Assembly (NCBI GenBank): GCA_030549495.1
Contig: JAUIRK010000045.1
Span: 62,001 to 126,000, forward strand
Reading direction: 5' to 3'
Source of the DNA: Nectonema munidae
Lineage: Eukaryota > Nematomorpha > Nectonematoida > Nectonematidae
Length of the DNA stretch: 64,000 nt
How positions within the stretch are numbered: position 1 is the stretch's first letter; every line of letters starts with the position of its first letter. The translations under genes were made by a program, and so were the position numbers. The notes under the pieces are model-generated. The model worked only from the letters and a program-made list of their open reading frames with translations. It made no database searches and was not told the origin of the DNA. This document shows, one piece after another, positions 48,301 through 58,340 of this stretch.

Positions 48301-49966
48301 GTTTATTCCTCTTTCATCCGAGGCGTTTAACTAAGAAAAACAAAGGATAAAGCACCGTTTTTGTTAATCCTTCCAGGGATTGCTTTTATAAGGCAGGCCC
48401 AGCACAACATTCGTTTTGTGCCCTCGAAGGATGTCAAGTGGGTTAGCGCTATCCGGGCTTCACAAGCTCACTTTTCTTTTGTTCATATTTTTTCTTACAT
48501 AATAGCGTCAAAGCCAGAGCAACCAGTCGAGCTACAAAGTCAAGCATCCCCCCTGGCAACATTCACATGAAGTTTTAAGAGAACAAAGGCATATGGTATG
48601 TCCCTTATTTTTGCTCTAGTGCTTTTTTCTTGATTTTTTCGATGAATATTGCCAGTGAATAGGTAGGTGAATTAGCATCACTACTCCAAAAAAAGTTGAT
48701 TAGATATTTTTAGCTTGGCTCTAAAATTATTTAGATCTTCAAATATATACACTTTCTAATAGTCCAGAGGCCCAATTAAAATCAGCCCCCTACACTTGAA
48801 GTCAAGTGTTAAGCGTCTGTGCACGCGTGATACATAATTTTTTGACTTATGAATTTAATCATGAAATATTTAAATTTGAAGAGCAACGTAAAGACTACTC
48901 CTAAAATCGAGCTTAAACATTTGAAGGAACATTTCTTTAAGCACTTCTTCCTTAGAAAGAGGCAAGATTTTAAATGTCAAAGCGGATAAGTTTTCTGAAT
49001 TTTTATCACGTGTGTATATTTCCATTATATGCCGATTAGAGAGTGGTAAGGACTCCGAGATTGCACGTTCCCAACGAGGAAAATTCTACACGTTCTCAGT
49101 AATGCAGGAGGGGGGGATTCGAGTCAGTTAAACCGAGTAGTTAAAACAGCGAACTTAGAATAATATTTTATAAACCCAAATGTAATGGTTGTTAGGGTCC
49201 AGCCATTATAGATTCCTTACAAAAGAATCTATAATGCCGGTCCCAAGCGCAGATAAATGGGGAAGGTTCGGCGTCAGGAAAGGCATCCGGCCGTAAAACC
49301 TTTTTCTGCCGAAACCAATATGAAAATGAGTCAAAACATTTATCCTGAAGTAATAGTCAGGGCGTACCCTGTAAGCGACGGTCAGCAGTTTCGCCCAACT
49401 TCTGTGAAAAACAGAAGTCTACTGTAATAGAACTTTACATTTTTGAAAGGAAAAGACTCATTTCAGACAGCTATCCTGAAAAACGGGCTGATAAAGCTGA
49501 AAAGAAGAAGTAATGGTTGTTAGGGTGTGCCTCTCAGCTAAACCATGATGTCAGGGGTTCCAACCAACCAACCCTTCAGCAAATTAAATGTGATTTTTCA
49601 GAATTACAAAACTTTTTAGAATGAGAAACGTTTTAAATTAAACATTAAAGATAATGAAGTGTTTTTGTTCAAAGTAACGATAGCTAAAAGGGGGTTGATT
49701 TTCTAGTAATAACGATCCCACGACATCATTAAATTTTTTGAATCAGAACAATTAAAATTGTGATGATAAATTGATTTCCATTTGAGAATCAGCCTTTGAG
49801 GTATTAATTTAAAAAATGAAATGTTTACTTCTAAGACCATAGAGCCAAACAATTTGACTGGATATATCATTTTTGCACATGCCAAAATTGTGGAAGTTTT
49901 TCCAGTTCCGGGAGGACCATAGAGGAAATAAGTGAGGAAATTTATCTTCTTCAATAAATTTCTTGA
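39387..49966 (-). CDS. RFC5: Replication factor C subunit 5 (clamp loader), five exons, 5' exon not found
   Basis: RFC5 is an AAA+ subunit of the nuclear RFC complex that loads PCNA onto primed DNA. Exons in coding order: 49829-49966, 48251-48330, 47953-48186, 39581-39879, 39387-39529 (stop TGA 39387-39389), all with GT/AG junctions. Exon 1 here gives [12 protein letters not shown], then [17 protein letters not shown] (Walker A) and FGSMVLE. Exon 2 gives [14 protein letters not shown]. Exon 3 gives [12 protein letters not shown] (Walker B) and [10 protein letters not shown] (SRC motif). Exons 4-5 give the [15 protein letters not shown] lid and the collar domain ending [18 protein letters not shown]. 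Alignment to human RFC5 as I remember it is nearly gap-free, and the exon phases sum to 296 residues, so the model checks itself. The usual N-terminal PWVEKYRP exon was not seen up to 64000. Oddity: one extra T at about 49920-49925, just before Walker A, breaks the frame (expected HLLLYGPP). A homopolymer or assembly error or a real lesion are both possible. Confidence 0.93.
40076..40330. mobile_element. hAT-type 5' end remnant
   Basis: CAGTGCTTTTCAACCGATG then TGCCGCGGCACATAAG is the characteristic left end of hAT elements that begin CAGTGGTTCTCAACC. I could not find the right end, so the extent is approximate. Confidence 0.4.
40355..40506 (+). repeat. tRNA-derived SINE, family 1, copy 4
   Basis: The head GTTGGTTAGATGATGGG is followed by the B-box GGGTTCGATCCCC and the body CATAGTTCGATACGAGCGG, ending GATACCTTTACC. 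It lies in the RFC5 intron in the antisense direction. Confidence 0.78.
40861..41135 (+). pseudogene. piggyBac transposase scrap (copy C)
   Basis: One frame reads [20 protein letters not shown] then [20 protein letters not shown]. It corresponds to the piggyBac DK-x-x-x-IR...VTIDEQ-L-P-F-RGR block. Downstream [13 protein letters not shown] may be the drifted DNFFTS region. It is a short isolated fragment inside the RFC5 intron. Confidence 0.6.
41504..41993. mobile_element. hAT MITE with perfect 8-bp target duplication
   Basis: The ends TAGGGTTTGC and GCAAACCCTA are flanked by ATACATAT at 41496-41503 and 41994-42001. The subterminal regions repeat GGAACCGGGA and CCCGGTTCC motifs. An internal hairpin has arms AAGTGTGCAAACGACAAAAG (41711) and its exact complement near 41763-41782. 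It has no transposase. Confidence 0.9.
42441..42577 (+). repeat. Partial duplication of a MITE right end plus its flank
   Basis: The stretch from GGTTCCGAGACGGTTCCCAA through GCAAACCCTAATAC and on to CTTTTGGCCTGTTGTATGAA repeats 41926-42055. It includes about 60 bases outside the MITE. It therefore arose by segmental duplication, not transposition. Confidence 0.75.
42683..42800 (+). mobile_element. TTAA-flanked MITE, copy 4
   Basis: The left end TTAACCCGTTATCGACCAGA and the interior GCAGACGATATCTAGTG and CGCAGACGATTCACATT match the copy at 14941 closely. The right end is shortened (CACCGGATAA). Confidence 0.75.
43559..45522 (+). pseudogene. hAT transposase, DUF4371-like type, broken
   Basis: Near 43800-43990 one frame gives [20 protein letters not shown] then [20 protein letters not shown], a TTF-like zinc finger (C-x2-C then H-x-H). 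The 44055-44498 frame has [20 protein letters not shown], with the first catalytic D in DE. Frames 44643-44999 and 44983-45522 supply [20 protein letters not shown] and the C-terminal dimerisation block [19 protein letters not shown]. At least four frame changes and a gap after [13 protein letters not shown] make it inactive. The usual length is about 600-700 residues. Confidence 0.85.
45847..47421 (+). mobile_element. piggyBac element nested in the hAT (copy D)
   Basis: The inverted ends are CACTAGAATGGCC and GGCCATTCTAGTG. A TTAA precedes the left end at 45843-45846, but the right flank reads ACAA, so the expected TTAA there is lost. Subterminal GTGTCGATTTCGACA copies (45870 and 47367) are themselves near-palindromic, and a variant, GTGTCGTTTTCGACA, lies at 46040. 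The element carries a shortened transposase. Confidence 0.82.
46394..47311 (+). pseudogene. piggyBac transposase, internally deleted
   Basis: The start [20 protein letters not shown] is an acidic N-terminus. After a deletion of the catalytic D region the frame resumes [20 protein letters not shown] (DNFFSS), [29 protein letters not shown], then [20 protein letters not shown] and [21 protein letters not shown]-terminal cysteine-rich domain follows ([25 protein letters not shown]). Frames are discontinuous, so it is inactive. Confidence 0.87.
47475..47622 (-). repeat. tRNA-like SINE, family 2
   Basis: The minus strand reads TGGTTTAGTGG, a perfect A-box, and about 55 bases later GGGTTTAAGCC, a one-off B-box. 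The downstream body is AT-rich. It lies inside the 4.7-kb hAT. Confidence 0.42.
48331..49828 (-). other. RFC5 1.5-kb intron with a LINE tail and a GC-richer patch
   Basis: It is bounded by donor GTAAAC after GTCTTAGAA and acceptor TTTTCTTAG before TTAAACGCC. It contains an RTE-like tail at 49199-49510 and an unassigned GC-richer patch at 48370-48565. No other exon was seen. Confidence 0.8.
49199..49510 (+). mobile_element. RTE-like LINE 3' end with 17-bp target duplication
   Basis: GTAATGGTTGTTAGGGT at 49182-49198 recurs at 49511-49527, so this is a true retroposed insertion. The body has GCGTCAGGAAAGGCATCCGG at 49271 and ends in GAAAAGAAGAA. The same motif occurs at 31613-31632 on the other strand. 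It is 5'-truncated with no RT. Confidence 0.75.
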
Positions 49967-50104
49967 CTGAAAAACAATAAAATTTGAAGAGTTTACGCTG
50001 TTGTATATGACAATTGATAAATCGGCATTCTTAACGCTATTAGTGCTGGGCAAAATTTGTCCACTCAAGTGCTGGGGAGTGCCCCTCCCCCCTCCCCCTA
50101 TTTT

Positions 50105-50726
50105 CCTCGGTTATTAATAAGTTTTTATAAATATTTTTAATGTTATATATATATATCAACTATGCTGAATTCAGTGATGTCCATTTTTTATGAAAATCAA
50201 TCAAACCTGTCAAAAAATTGGTTTATATTTTACACCTCATCTCAAAAAGGAACGTTTTATCAAATAATTATATAAAGTTCTTTATACATATATACCCATT
50301 TTCAAATATGCTGAATTCAGTGGTGATATTCATTTTTTATGAAAATCAATCAAACCTGTCAAAAAAAAGATTTACATATGACAATCTCAAAAAAGAAACT
50401 TTTTATCTAAATAATTATATAAAGTTTAACACATATATATACATTTTAAGTATACTGAATTTAGTAGTGATATTCATTTTTTATGAAAATCAATCATCGA
50501 ACCTGTCAAAAAATTGATTTATATTTAACACTTATCTCAAAAAAGAAACTTTTTATCTAAATAATTATATAAAGTTTTTTACACATATATACCCATTTTC
50601 AAGTACGCTGTGTTTACTGGTGATATTCCTTTTTTATGAAAATCAGTCAAACCTGGAAAAAATAATTTAAATGAGACAGCCCATTTCAAAATTAAAATTT
50701 TTATTCGTATAAAAAGTTGTTTATAC
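50105..50726. repeat. Tandem repeat, ~147-bp unit, continued after the hAT at 53272-53360
   Basis: ATGCTGAATTCAGTGGTGAT, then ATTCATTTTTTATGAAAATC, then AAACCTGTCAAAAAA recurs near 50162, 50308, 50450 and 50603. A further diverged partial copy lies at 53272-53360, so the inserted element split the array. The frame at 50218-50517 is an artefact of the repeat. Confidence 0.8.
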
Positions 50727-50734
50727 CTATATAC

Positions 50735-53263
50735 TAGGGTGGTCCAAAAAACTGAAAATGATAATTCTTTCTCTCCACAGGGCTAATTTTATTACACTTC
50801 ATGAAAAGGAATTACATGCAAAATTTCGTCTCTCTATCTCATCATTTAGGGGTCGCCCCATTTTTTACTTTTTCTTCATCAGGTTGGTCTTTGAGGGTGT
50901 CGGAATGGCCATTCGGTGTTCGTGAACGAGACGGAAGATGAATTGCTCCTGATCCTCCTCCTTCGTTAGCGTCGCATTGTACGTCTCTGCCAGGGCCACT
51001 CCACGTTCAGCTGCGTCGTTCACCACTCTCAGGCTTTTGGCTCTGGCCTGAAAGTCCTCGTACAGCTTGTCGCTCTTCCAAGTCAAAGGATCCATCTGCA
51101 GGAAGCCCTGCTTCGCTTCCTGGGCTCCGCCTTTCTTCAGGACGTCAAAAACACGATACGACTTTTGGTGAAGAAGGCATCAAGGCGGATGTCCCGTGTG
51201 CCTTTGATTTTTGCCCAGCGTGGGTGATCTTCAATCGGATTTTCCGTCTTCATCCGGGTCACGCAGTCAGCCTTCATCTTGTCTGGAACCCGGTCGTCCA
51301 ACAGGGAAAAGCCGACCAAGTCTTCTGCCAAGTACCAGAGATGCCGTTGGAGGGCATTGCTCGCGGTTGCAGCGACGTTTATCTTGTTTGTGTACTTCTG
51401 GAGTTCAGTCAGCATCATGATGTCGTTGTGTGGGGCGTGGGATGACAGAGGAGCTTCGTGCCAAAAGCGGACATACACCAGGGCAATGAACAGCGCCATG
51501 ACAGTCACATTCCGCTCCTCTCATTTCGTTGTCTTGAACTGGTGTCGGAACAGGTACATTTTGAGGCAGTAGATGCCCTTTGACATCCACCTCGCGTGGT
51601 GGATGGCACCAGGGGCACGAAACGATGGTTGAGTCGTTGTGCCCCCTCCGAGGAACAGGGCTGCGAGCTGCAAGAACTCGAAGTAGTCCTCGCGCGGACA
51701 CTTCGTTGGATCAGCCAGGGCAGATGCCAGGTAATCCTTCATCTGGGAGCGGAGCTGCTCCAGATGTCCTTCGAAGAGGGTATCCTCAGCCACTGTGTAC
51801 CCTTGCTGGTTGATGGTCGGCCACTCCTTCTGGAAACGCTTGAAAAGGGCGACTTACGGACCTCCAGTGTCCCCAAAGACGACTTGAAAGACGTCAGAGA
51901 GAACAATCTCCAACACATGATGGCGGCATGCCAACATCGCCAACTCCCTTCCAAGACCTTCTTCGATCCGGGCGCATGCGCCCTTGTGGAGGCCAGTGTT
52001 GCTTGCAGTTGTATCGAAGACCAATTCGACTACTTCATCGCGAATCTTCCAAGACTCAAGCAATTCCAGACACGCTGCAGCCTGAGCTTCTCCAGTACTT
52101 CGTGCAGCGCTTGGAATACCCAGCAACTTCTCGAATCCTTGACCGGTTACCAGAATCGCAACCCTCTCCACTGTCTTCCCTCCCATCTCCTGCAGCATTT
52201 TCCCGTCCCAATGCAGGAGAAGGGGACCAGCTGCGTGAAACTTCTTCCGTGCTTCTTCATCTTGGATTTGGCGTGTGTGACTACGCGACCGCCGTATAGA
52301 ACTTCGGGACAACGTCAGATCAGAAATATCGTGGCCCAGGGCTTGTGCAACAGCGCCAGTGACGAACGCAGCACCACGATCTGGGAGATTGACTCTATCT
52401 AAGGCGCCCACGACTTCATGAGATGTGAAGATGTTCTTGGGCCTCTTTGCAGGAGAACCAGATGTACAGGCAGAAGTTGAAGGTCGGTAGTCGTCATCAG
52501 CCTGTGACTCCTCCGACGATGTGGAGCTGGAACTGAAGGCAGCAGCGGCCCCTTGAACTTTGACCTCTCGTTCGTCGTATCTCCGCTTGAGGGCAGCTTC
52601 TTGCTCATTTCTCTTCTCACGCCTGGCCTCGACTCCAGATTTCTTTGCGTCGATCCCTGCAATGCTGCACGAGAAGACGTCCTCACGCTGCATCTTGAGG
52701 AACTCCCTGTCTTCTTCGTTGGTCATGGTCTGGAGGGCATCGCTTGTGGCAACATCGAAGAGATCCTGAAGGTCATCCAGGAACATCTTCTCCTTGACAC
52801 GGTCCGACTCTCGCCCACGAGTTCGGTGTTTCTTGAGCGCTTGGTATTTGTCGTGGGTTCCTCGAAGTTTCCTGACGCAAGCATCCACCCGCTGTGTCGG
52901 TATCCTGGCCCTCTCCCATACGGTGAGGACCTTGCCACATGCCAAGTTCAGGCCTTCCATGACGGTCTTCTTTTCCACGACGTGATGGAACAGGTACAAT
53001 GACAGCACATCCCGCTTTCTTGGAAGTCGGGCACATGACAGGGAATCAACAGGCTTCCCGAGAAGCCAACACTCGGGGCCTGAGCGATTACTGGTTGCCA
53101 TATCCTGAAAATAAGAAGAAAAATGGTGGGGCGACCTCTAAATATCATTGTATTGTGATGAAATTTTGCACACAAGGAGAAGAATGCAACACGAAAACAA
53201 TCAGTGGTGTGGAGAAAGGTTCAGTGCACTATGAAATTTTACCCTCCGTTCTGGACCACCCTA
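50735..53263 (-). mobile_element. GC-rich hAT-like element, complete ends, perfect 8-bp target duplication
   Basis: The ends TAGGGTGGTCCA and TGGACCACCCTA are flanked by CTATATAC at 50727-50734 and 53264-53271. At 2,529 bp it carries one nearly full-length minus-strand transposase. Its base composition is plainly more GC-rich than everything around it. With intact ends, intact duplication and few lesions, it looks like the youngest element in the window. Confidence 0.92.
50865..53101 (-). pseudogene. hAT-like transposase, near-complete, few lesions
   Basis: The start MATSNRSGPECWLLGKPVDS opens a 415-codon frame. It has a Ser-rich, Lys-rich linker, then HWDGK at residues 297-301 (first catalytic D), FDTTASNTG at about 362 (second D) and CRHHVLE at about 391. 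The same frame continues past a TAA at 51854-51856 as VALFKRFQKEWPTINQQGYT, then APGAIHHARWMSKGIYCLKM, past a TGA at 51521-51523, then HLWYLAEDLVGFSLLDD. After one frameshift near 51165-51180 it continues YRVFDVLKKGGAQE and LRVVNDAAERGVALAETYNA to the stop at 50865. Full length would be about 740 residues. The protein belongs to a family I recall as multicopy in arthropods and cnidarians. Overlapping plus-strand frames are shadows. Confidence 0.85.
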
Positions 53264-53959
53264 CTATATACCCATTTTCATATATGTAGAATTTAGGGTG
53301 ATTTTCATTTCTTAATCCCTGTCAAAAAATCGATTAAAGCTGTAAATCCATGTCAAATATATAAACTTCAAAATATTTCATTTGTCAGTAAATTAAGTAT
53401 CTCAATACGACCTCCATCTTTTTGGCTAGTTATCGGCTCGTTGTCTCTACGTCATTTCTTCTATACTTTACAATATGCAATTTTGCTATTCATTCTATGA
53501 TGATCCTTTTTTAGTAGCTCTTTTTTCTTTAGAAATTTATTTTCTTCAATGTGTGTTTGAAATAACTTTTTTAAGGATTTATTTTGAACAGATTTTTTCC
53601 TCCCTCAAAGCATTCTGATTAAAGAATCTTCTTGATGATCTTAGGCTTTTTTTTCTCATTATAGTGTATTTTATTATCAGAGCTGAATATTTGTCAACCT
53701 ATCTCAGTTCAAAAGTTTTTTTCTAATCAATGATTCGTGATGTTCATTGTTCAATCACAAAAAGTTGTCACGTTCTTCATCTAAAAGATTCTCTTTTTGA
53801 CGCAAAGGGAAAAAGATTGACAAATTCAATTTAAATTAAAAAATATCTTAATAGTGACTAAATTCTCACATGTTGGCATCTGTGCCATTTTTGATAACTG
53901 ACCTATTGTAAATTTTCAGATTTCCAACCATTTTTAGTTAAATGATAATTGTAATTCTA

Positions 53960-54570
53960 GATGAATGAATGAATGAAAGATTTATTTAGAGCGAAACTAC
54001 TGCTAATGTATAGACTGTACAGTCTCGCTACACACATTCCATAATAATCTAAGAAACATGCAAACCCAAAGCAAATATGAATACAAGAAAAAAAAATAGA
54101 AGGAAATTTTAAATTCTGTTTGATATGATTTCTGAAGAAAATAGGTAAGTTTTCAAGCTTTTCTTAAAAGTATTTAAATCATTAATACTTCTCAAGTATA
54201 AAGGTAAACCATTCCAGAGTTTTTCTGCACTCATAACAGTTCTTCCATTGCCAGTAAAAGAAGTCTTCAATCGCATGCTTGAATTTAAAGACATCTTTTG
54301 AGCCAAATAAAAAGGTATACGAAAATGTAAGCATTTGAAAGTTTGGATCAAAACTTTAAAATCTATTCTTCTTCTAATGGTAAGCCAATGTAAATTTTCG
54401 AGTTCATTTGAAACTCTTTGTCTTCGAGGAATCTTTAAGATTACTCTAGCACAAGTATTTTGCAATACTTGTAACTTTTTGATTTGATAATCATACATTC
54501 CGTAGAGCAGAGAATTGCAATAATCAAGTTTATTAATAACATAGGAGTTCAGTAAAACTTTAACATTATT
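53960..54570 (-). mobile_element. LINE (CR1/L2/Jockey-like) 3' end
   Basis: The minus-strand frame (from about 54570) reads VINKLDYCNSLLYGMYDYQI then KKLQVLQNTCARVILKIPR, ENLHWLTIRRRIDFKVLIQ, and KLWNGLPLYLRSIN. LDYCNSLLYG, LHWL and LWN-x-LP are hallmarks of the domain after the reverse transcriptase. A TTCA-type microsatellite tail (plus strand GAATGAATGAATGAAAG at 53962) marks the 3' end. The insertion is 5'-truncated. Confidence 0.87.
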
Positions 54571-55244
54571 TCGGGTAAGAGATGATAAGCTATAGATTTA
54601 AAATATTTTTCATTTGTAAAAGAGGAACTTCTTTTTCACGGTCAAAATCTTTTTTAAAGCACCAAATATTAGATCATTACACCACTTCCCATTTCATTAG
54701 AACATGGTAGATCTTCCATTTAGTCAAGATACATATTTTTTAATTATTTGATCACACGTTCTATTTTCAATTAGTTTTCAGGCTGCTTCCTTCGCTAAGT
54801 ATTTAAACTAAAATATACAAAAAGAAAAGTATATTTTTACAATATAACTAAAATACAATTTGGAAAAAAAATTACAGAACTGAATATCAGGTATACATCA
54901 TTAATTCAATTGCTACTTTCAGATATTTTTTAACCATATTAGCCAAAATTGAGTACAGAAATAAAATAAGGATAGTCAATTTGGCATAAAAACAGATATT
55001 TTATTTTTTTTTTAAATATGAAGACAGTACCTAGAAGTAAATTCCAAATCTGATGGAAGATTTCAGATATTTTATAACCATAAATGCTAAACCTGAGTCC
55101 AAAATGAAAACAACAGCTTACATTTGGCATAAAAACAGAAATTTTATTTAAATTTCAAAAATATATCTGTAGACATTATAGACGTAAATCGAATGTTTGA
55201 TTGACTTCAGAAATGAAACTAGCGTGGTTGATTAGGTATAAAAA
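54571..55244. other. AT-rich spacer, no gene seen
   Basis: A ~125-bp phrase (AGATATTTT, ATAACCATA, CATAAAAACAGA) recurs near 54920-54995 and 55065-55140, a weak diverged duplication. Nothing coding. Confidence 0.35.
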
Positions 55245-55245
55245 C

Positions 55246-56999
55246 CAGGGGCGCACATCCTCGAGGGGGCGAAATTTTTTTGTTGTTGCAATTTTCAAAA
55301 TTACTAGTCTGGAAATAACACGGGAGACCAAATATTCAAGCAATCCTTTAAAATAGAGTGTATTCAGCGCATACATTAATTTATAAGACTACTTTATATT
55401 TTTTTAATAATATTTTTAATTTAAATATTATACTTCCAGCCGAAATATTTTAATTAAATTTGCATATCGCATATACACTAATTTAAAAAAATCCAAAATT
55501 GTTGGGGAGGGGGCGAATAGGCTTTTCATTTGAAAATGAAGTAGTCTATCAGGCACATTACAGGAATTGATGAAAGGATATTTGATTGATAGAGAAAACA
55601 ACAGAAAATAAACAGCTGAAGGTTGGAGAGTTTTATATGAGTGAATGTAGTCTGAAAGAAAAGGGTCTACTAGACACCCTGCGATGTTTAGAAAAAAATG
55701 TGATTGATTCAGGGGCGCACGTCCTTGAAATTATTGGAGGGGGCGGACTTAAAGCGTTCAAAAAAGACAACTAATTTTTTTGAATTCCTATTCCTCTCTT
55801 GTCTATTCTATTTCATTCTTAATTAAGCTTTAACCCCCCCCCCCCTATTAAGCTTAACGTCAACAATGAATGAGGAATTATATATTGCTCCTTCTTTCTC
55901 ACTTCAAATAGATGCGCAAAATTGTAATGATATCAATTACAATAAAAAAAATTCAAAATTTTATTGAATGAAAAAAATCATTCATTAATTTTCAGTTGTT
56001 CCTTCTTCCTAAAAAATGAAAAAATGTTTTGAGAAAAATAAATAAAAAAAAACACATCCAAATTACATAACTTCTGAGGTAATTTCTATCAAAAATGTAA
56101 AACAGAACTAAAGTTAGAAAACTTGGTATTAGAATTTTTCCATTCTTTTTAGTGTGTAAGAAAAGTGTAAGTTAGTTAGACTCTCAAAAAAGGGTTTAAA
56201 ATAAAGATAAAATTGTGCAAACAAAAATCAAACAATAAATTAAGATTGCATTACTTCATTTTTCTCAGCATCATTCAAAAATAGTTTAAAAGCTAAATTG
56301 ATGCAATCTACAAAAATCTACAAAAAGTAAAATAACTTTTAACATTTTGCAATGATTTGCCTTTTATAATAACTTTTAAGGAAAAAAAGTCTATCAGAAA
56401 AAGTTATAGAGCTTCAACAAAAACTAAAAATTTTAGAGCATAACTTAAGTTTATGATATAGTTTATTTGATATTTTCAAGTTTTTATAAGCAGCAAAAAC
56501 CAACGTTGAAGTAGCTAACCCTTATACGGTGATTTGGTAAGGCTTTTATTTTTTACATTTTGTAAGGAATCATAGTATATAAAAAATAGTAGTTTAATCA
56601 CTTTTCATAAAATTATTTAAACTAACATAAATCATAATATACAAGAATAAGAAAATCATTGGGTTTTTTTTTAATATTTCTGTCCACAAATAAAATTCTG
56701 ACAGCTGTCAAAAATAGATCAAGTACATTTTTAACAACTGAAACATTTTGTTTCGATATTATATTTTTATTATAATAATCAACAAATTTTCTTAAAAAAA
56801 CATTTAATTATGTAGTGTTACTGACAAAATTAAACAATCGAACATTATAAAAAATATCTCTGCTCAAATATTAAGCAAACAGAGTATTTTGCTTTTAAAC
56901 TGAATAGCTAGTCAAAATATTCATTCCCAAATAGCTATTGAAAGAAATTTCTTAGTCGCCCCCCCTCCCTTCCCCCCCCCCCTCGGATGTGCGCCTCTG
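55246..56999. mobile_element. hAT-type non-autonomous element(s), nested left ends
   Basis: CAGGGGCGCACATCC at 55246 is the inverse of GGATGTGCGCCTCTG ending at 56999. A second left end, CAGGGGCGCACGTCC, starts at 55710, so two related copies overlap. Both ends have poly-G/poly-C subterminal tracts (55255, 55505, 55735, 55835, 56960-56990). The target duplication is unclear. The interior is AT-rich and non-coding. Confidence 0.65.
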
Positions 57000-57735
57000 G
57001 TTCAAAACTGTATATAATTATAAATTTCAAGGGAGTATATAACAAAGTAAGTTATAAAGTTAACTACAGCTAATGTCAAAATTTTGCTGAAAAATTTTAA
57101 TTTTTGATATTGATTGAGAGTTTTTGACGAGACGATCATTCAACTACCATGAAAATGGTATCAAAAGAAGATAGCGATTTTAGCAGAGGGAACATGGTTT
57201 AGCAAATCTCAAAGAATAAATTTTTAATTAAGGGACAAGTTTTATGCGCTCCTCATTACTAATAGGGTAAACCTGAGTTAGTCACTAGGGAATTATGAAA
57301 GTGGTCTTTGTGAAGAGAATGTAACTAATTAGAGGAGATAGAAACTTATCGTTAAACACATGTAAACATTTATAATAAGTGGTGTTATAGCAGAGTCAAC
57401 TGTATAAATAGTCAAAAAGTCTTTTTTTTTATTCCAAGATTATGGGTTTAATCATTAGTTATGAATTTGAACAAAATTTAGTGTCAAAAATTACTTGTAT
57501 CTATTATATTTTGTTGAGACTTTAGATCATCCAAAGATTTTGGTCTATATTTTTCTATCCTAATAAAATAAAAGTATTTTTTGATATTTAAAATTATAAA
57601 ATATTTTACCAAGGTAGATTATTATGTTCTAAGGCAACCATTTTTTTATAAATTAAAATAAACTTAAAAAGGAAAAGTATTTTTTATGATTTTTTAATAG
57701 TTACTTTTTCTTATTTTCATATAACTTTGAGCCGA
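57000..57735. other. AT-rich spacer, no gene seen
   Basis: Nothing supportable. Confidence 0.35.
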
Positions 57736-57737
57736 AA

Positions 57738-57868
57738 TGGTTATTGGGTTGTAGCTCTAAGCTTTCAGTTAGGGTCAGAGGTTCGATCCGAAAGGCTCAT
57801 GACTGTTAAAAATAAAATCACAAAACTGTGATTAACCATCTAAAGCCACCAGGCTCTATTTTCTTCCT
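57738..57868 (+). repeat. tRNA-like SINE, family 3
   Basis: The head GGTTATTGGGTTGTAGCTC is followed by the B-box GAGGTTCGATCC and a body containing ATCACAAAACTGTGATTAAC, a short stem. It differs from the family 1 body. Confidence 0.5.
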
Positions 57869-57889
57869 TTAATGTTTTTTTTTATTTGT

Positions 57890-58030
57890 TTAATATAAAC
57901 GCATACAACACCCACAAACACACCACACAAAAACATACAAACACATACTGAAACACACACTCCACAAAAACATAAAGACGAATAAAAAACATAAAAACAA
58001 CACACATACACACACAGACGCGTACAGACG
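57890..58030. repeat. CA-rich low-complexity tract
   Basis: Irregular ACACAC and AAACATA units extend about 140 bases. Non-coding. Confidence 0.8.
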
Positions 58031-58261
58031 GTCTCAGAGACACATGCCTACCGCTGGCTACACTGTACTGTATTCGTATGTACAGCCCTTTGATGCCACA
58101 AGATACAACGCCGCAAATAAACCTGTGTTACAACATAAAACGTACACAATTTTTTACGTTAATAGTGCTTTTTATCTATATCATGCCCGATATTAAACTT
58201 TATAACTTCAAAAGTATATTTTTCATATTTTATATAATTTGTTATAATTTTTTAGATGTTT

Positions 58262-58340
58262 CTTAACAGACAACAGAAGTCCGTACTTTGTGGTTTAGAA
58301 GGCAGCTTGTGGCCTTAAGGCCGTAGGTTTCCCATCCCTG
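58262..58340. mobile_element. hAT right-end remnant
   Basis: GGCCGTAGGTTTCCCATCCCTG matches the inverse of hAT ends of the type CAGGGATGGGAAAC. The left partner was not found. Confidence 0.4.

Noticed and set aside
48361-48570. Exon in the RFC5 1.5-kb intron
   Set aside because: The patch is GC-richer and open, but the exons on either side already join in phase to give [11 protein letters not shown], so no extra exon is needed.
50218-50517. 99-codon open frame
   Set aside because: It is made of the ~147-bp tandem repeat and recurs with it.
51596-52402. 268-codon plus-strand open frame
   Set aside because: It overlaps the minus-strand transposase of the GC-rich element, which has clear catalytic motifs. 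Long antisense frames are expected in GC-rich coding DNA.
1543-57868. tRNA genes at the GGTTCGATCC sites
   Set aside because: None folds into a full cloverleaf by eye. The B-box is followed by a shared non-tRNA body, so these are SINEs.
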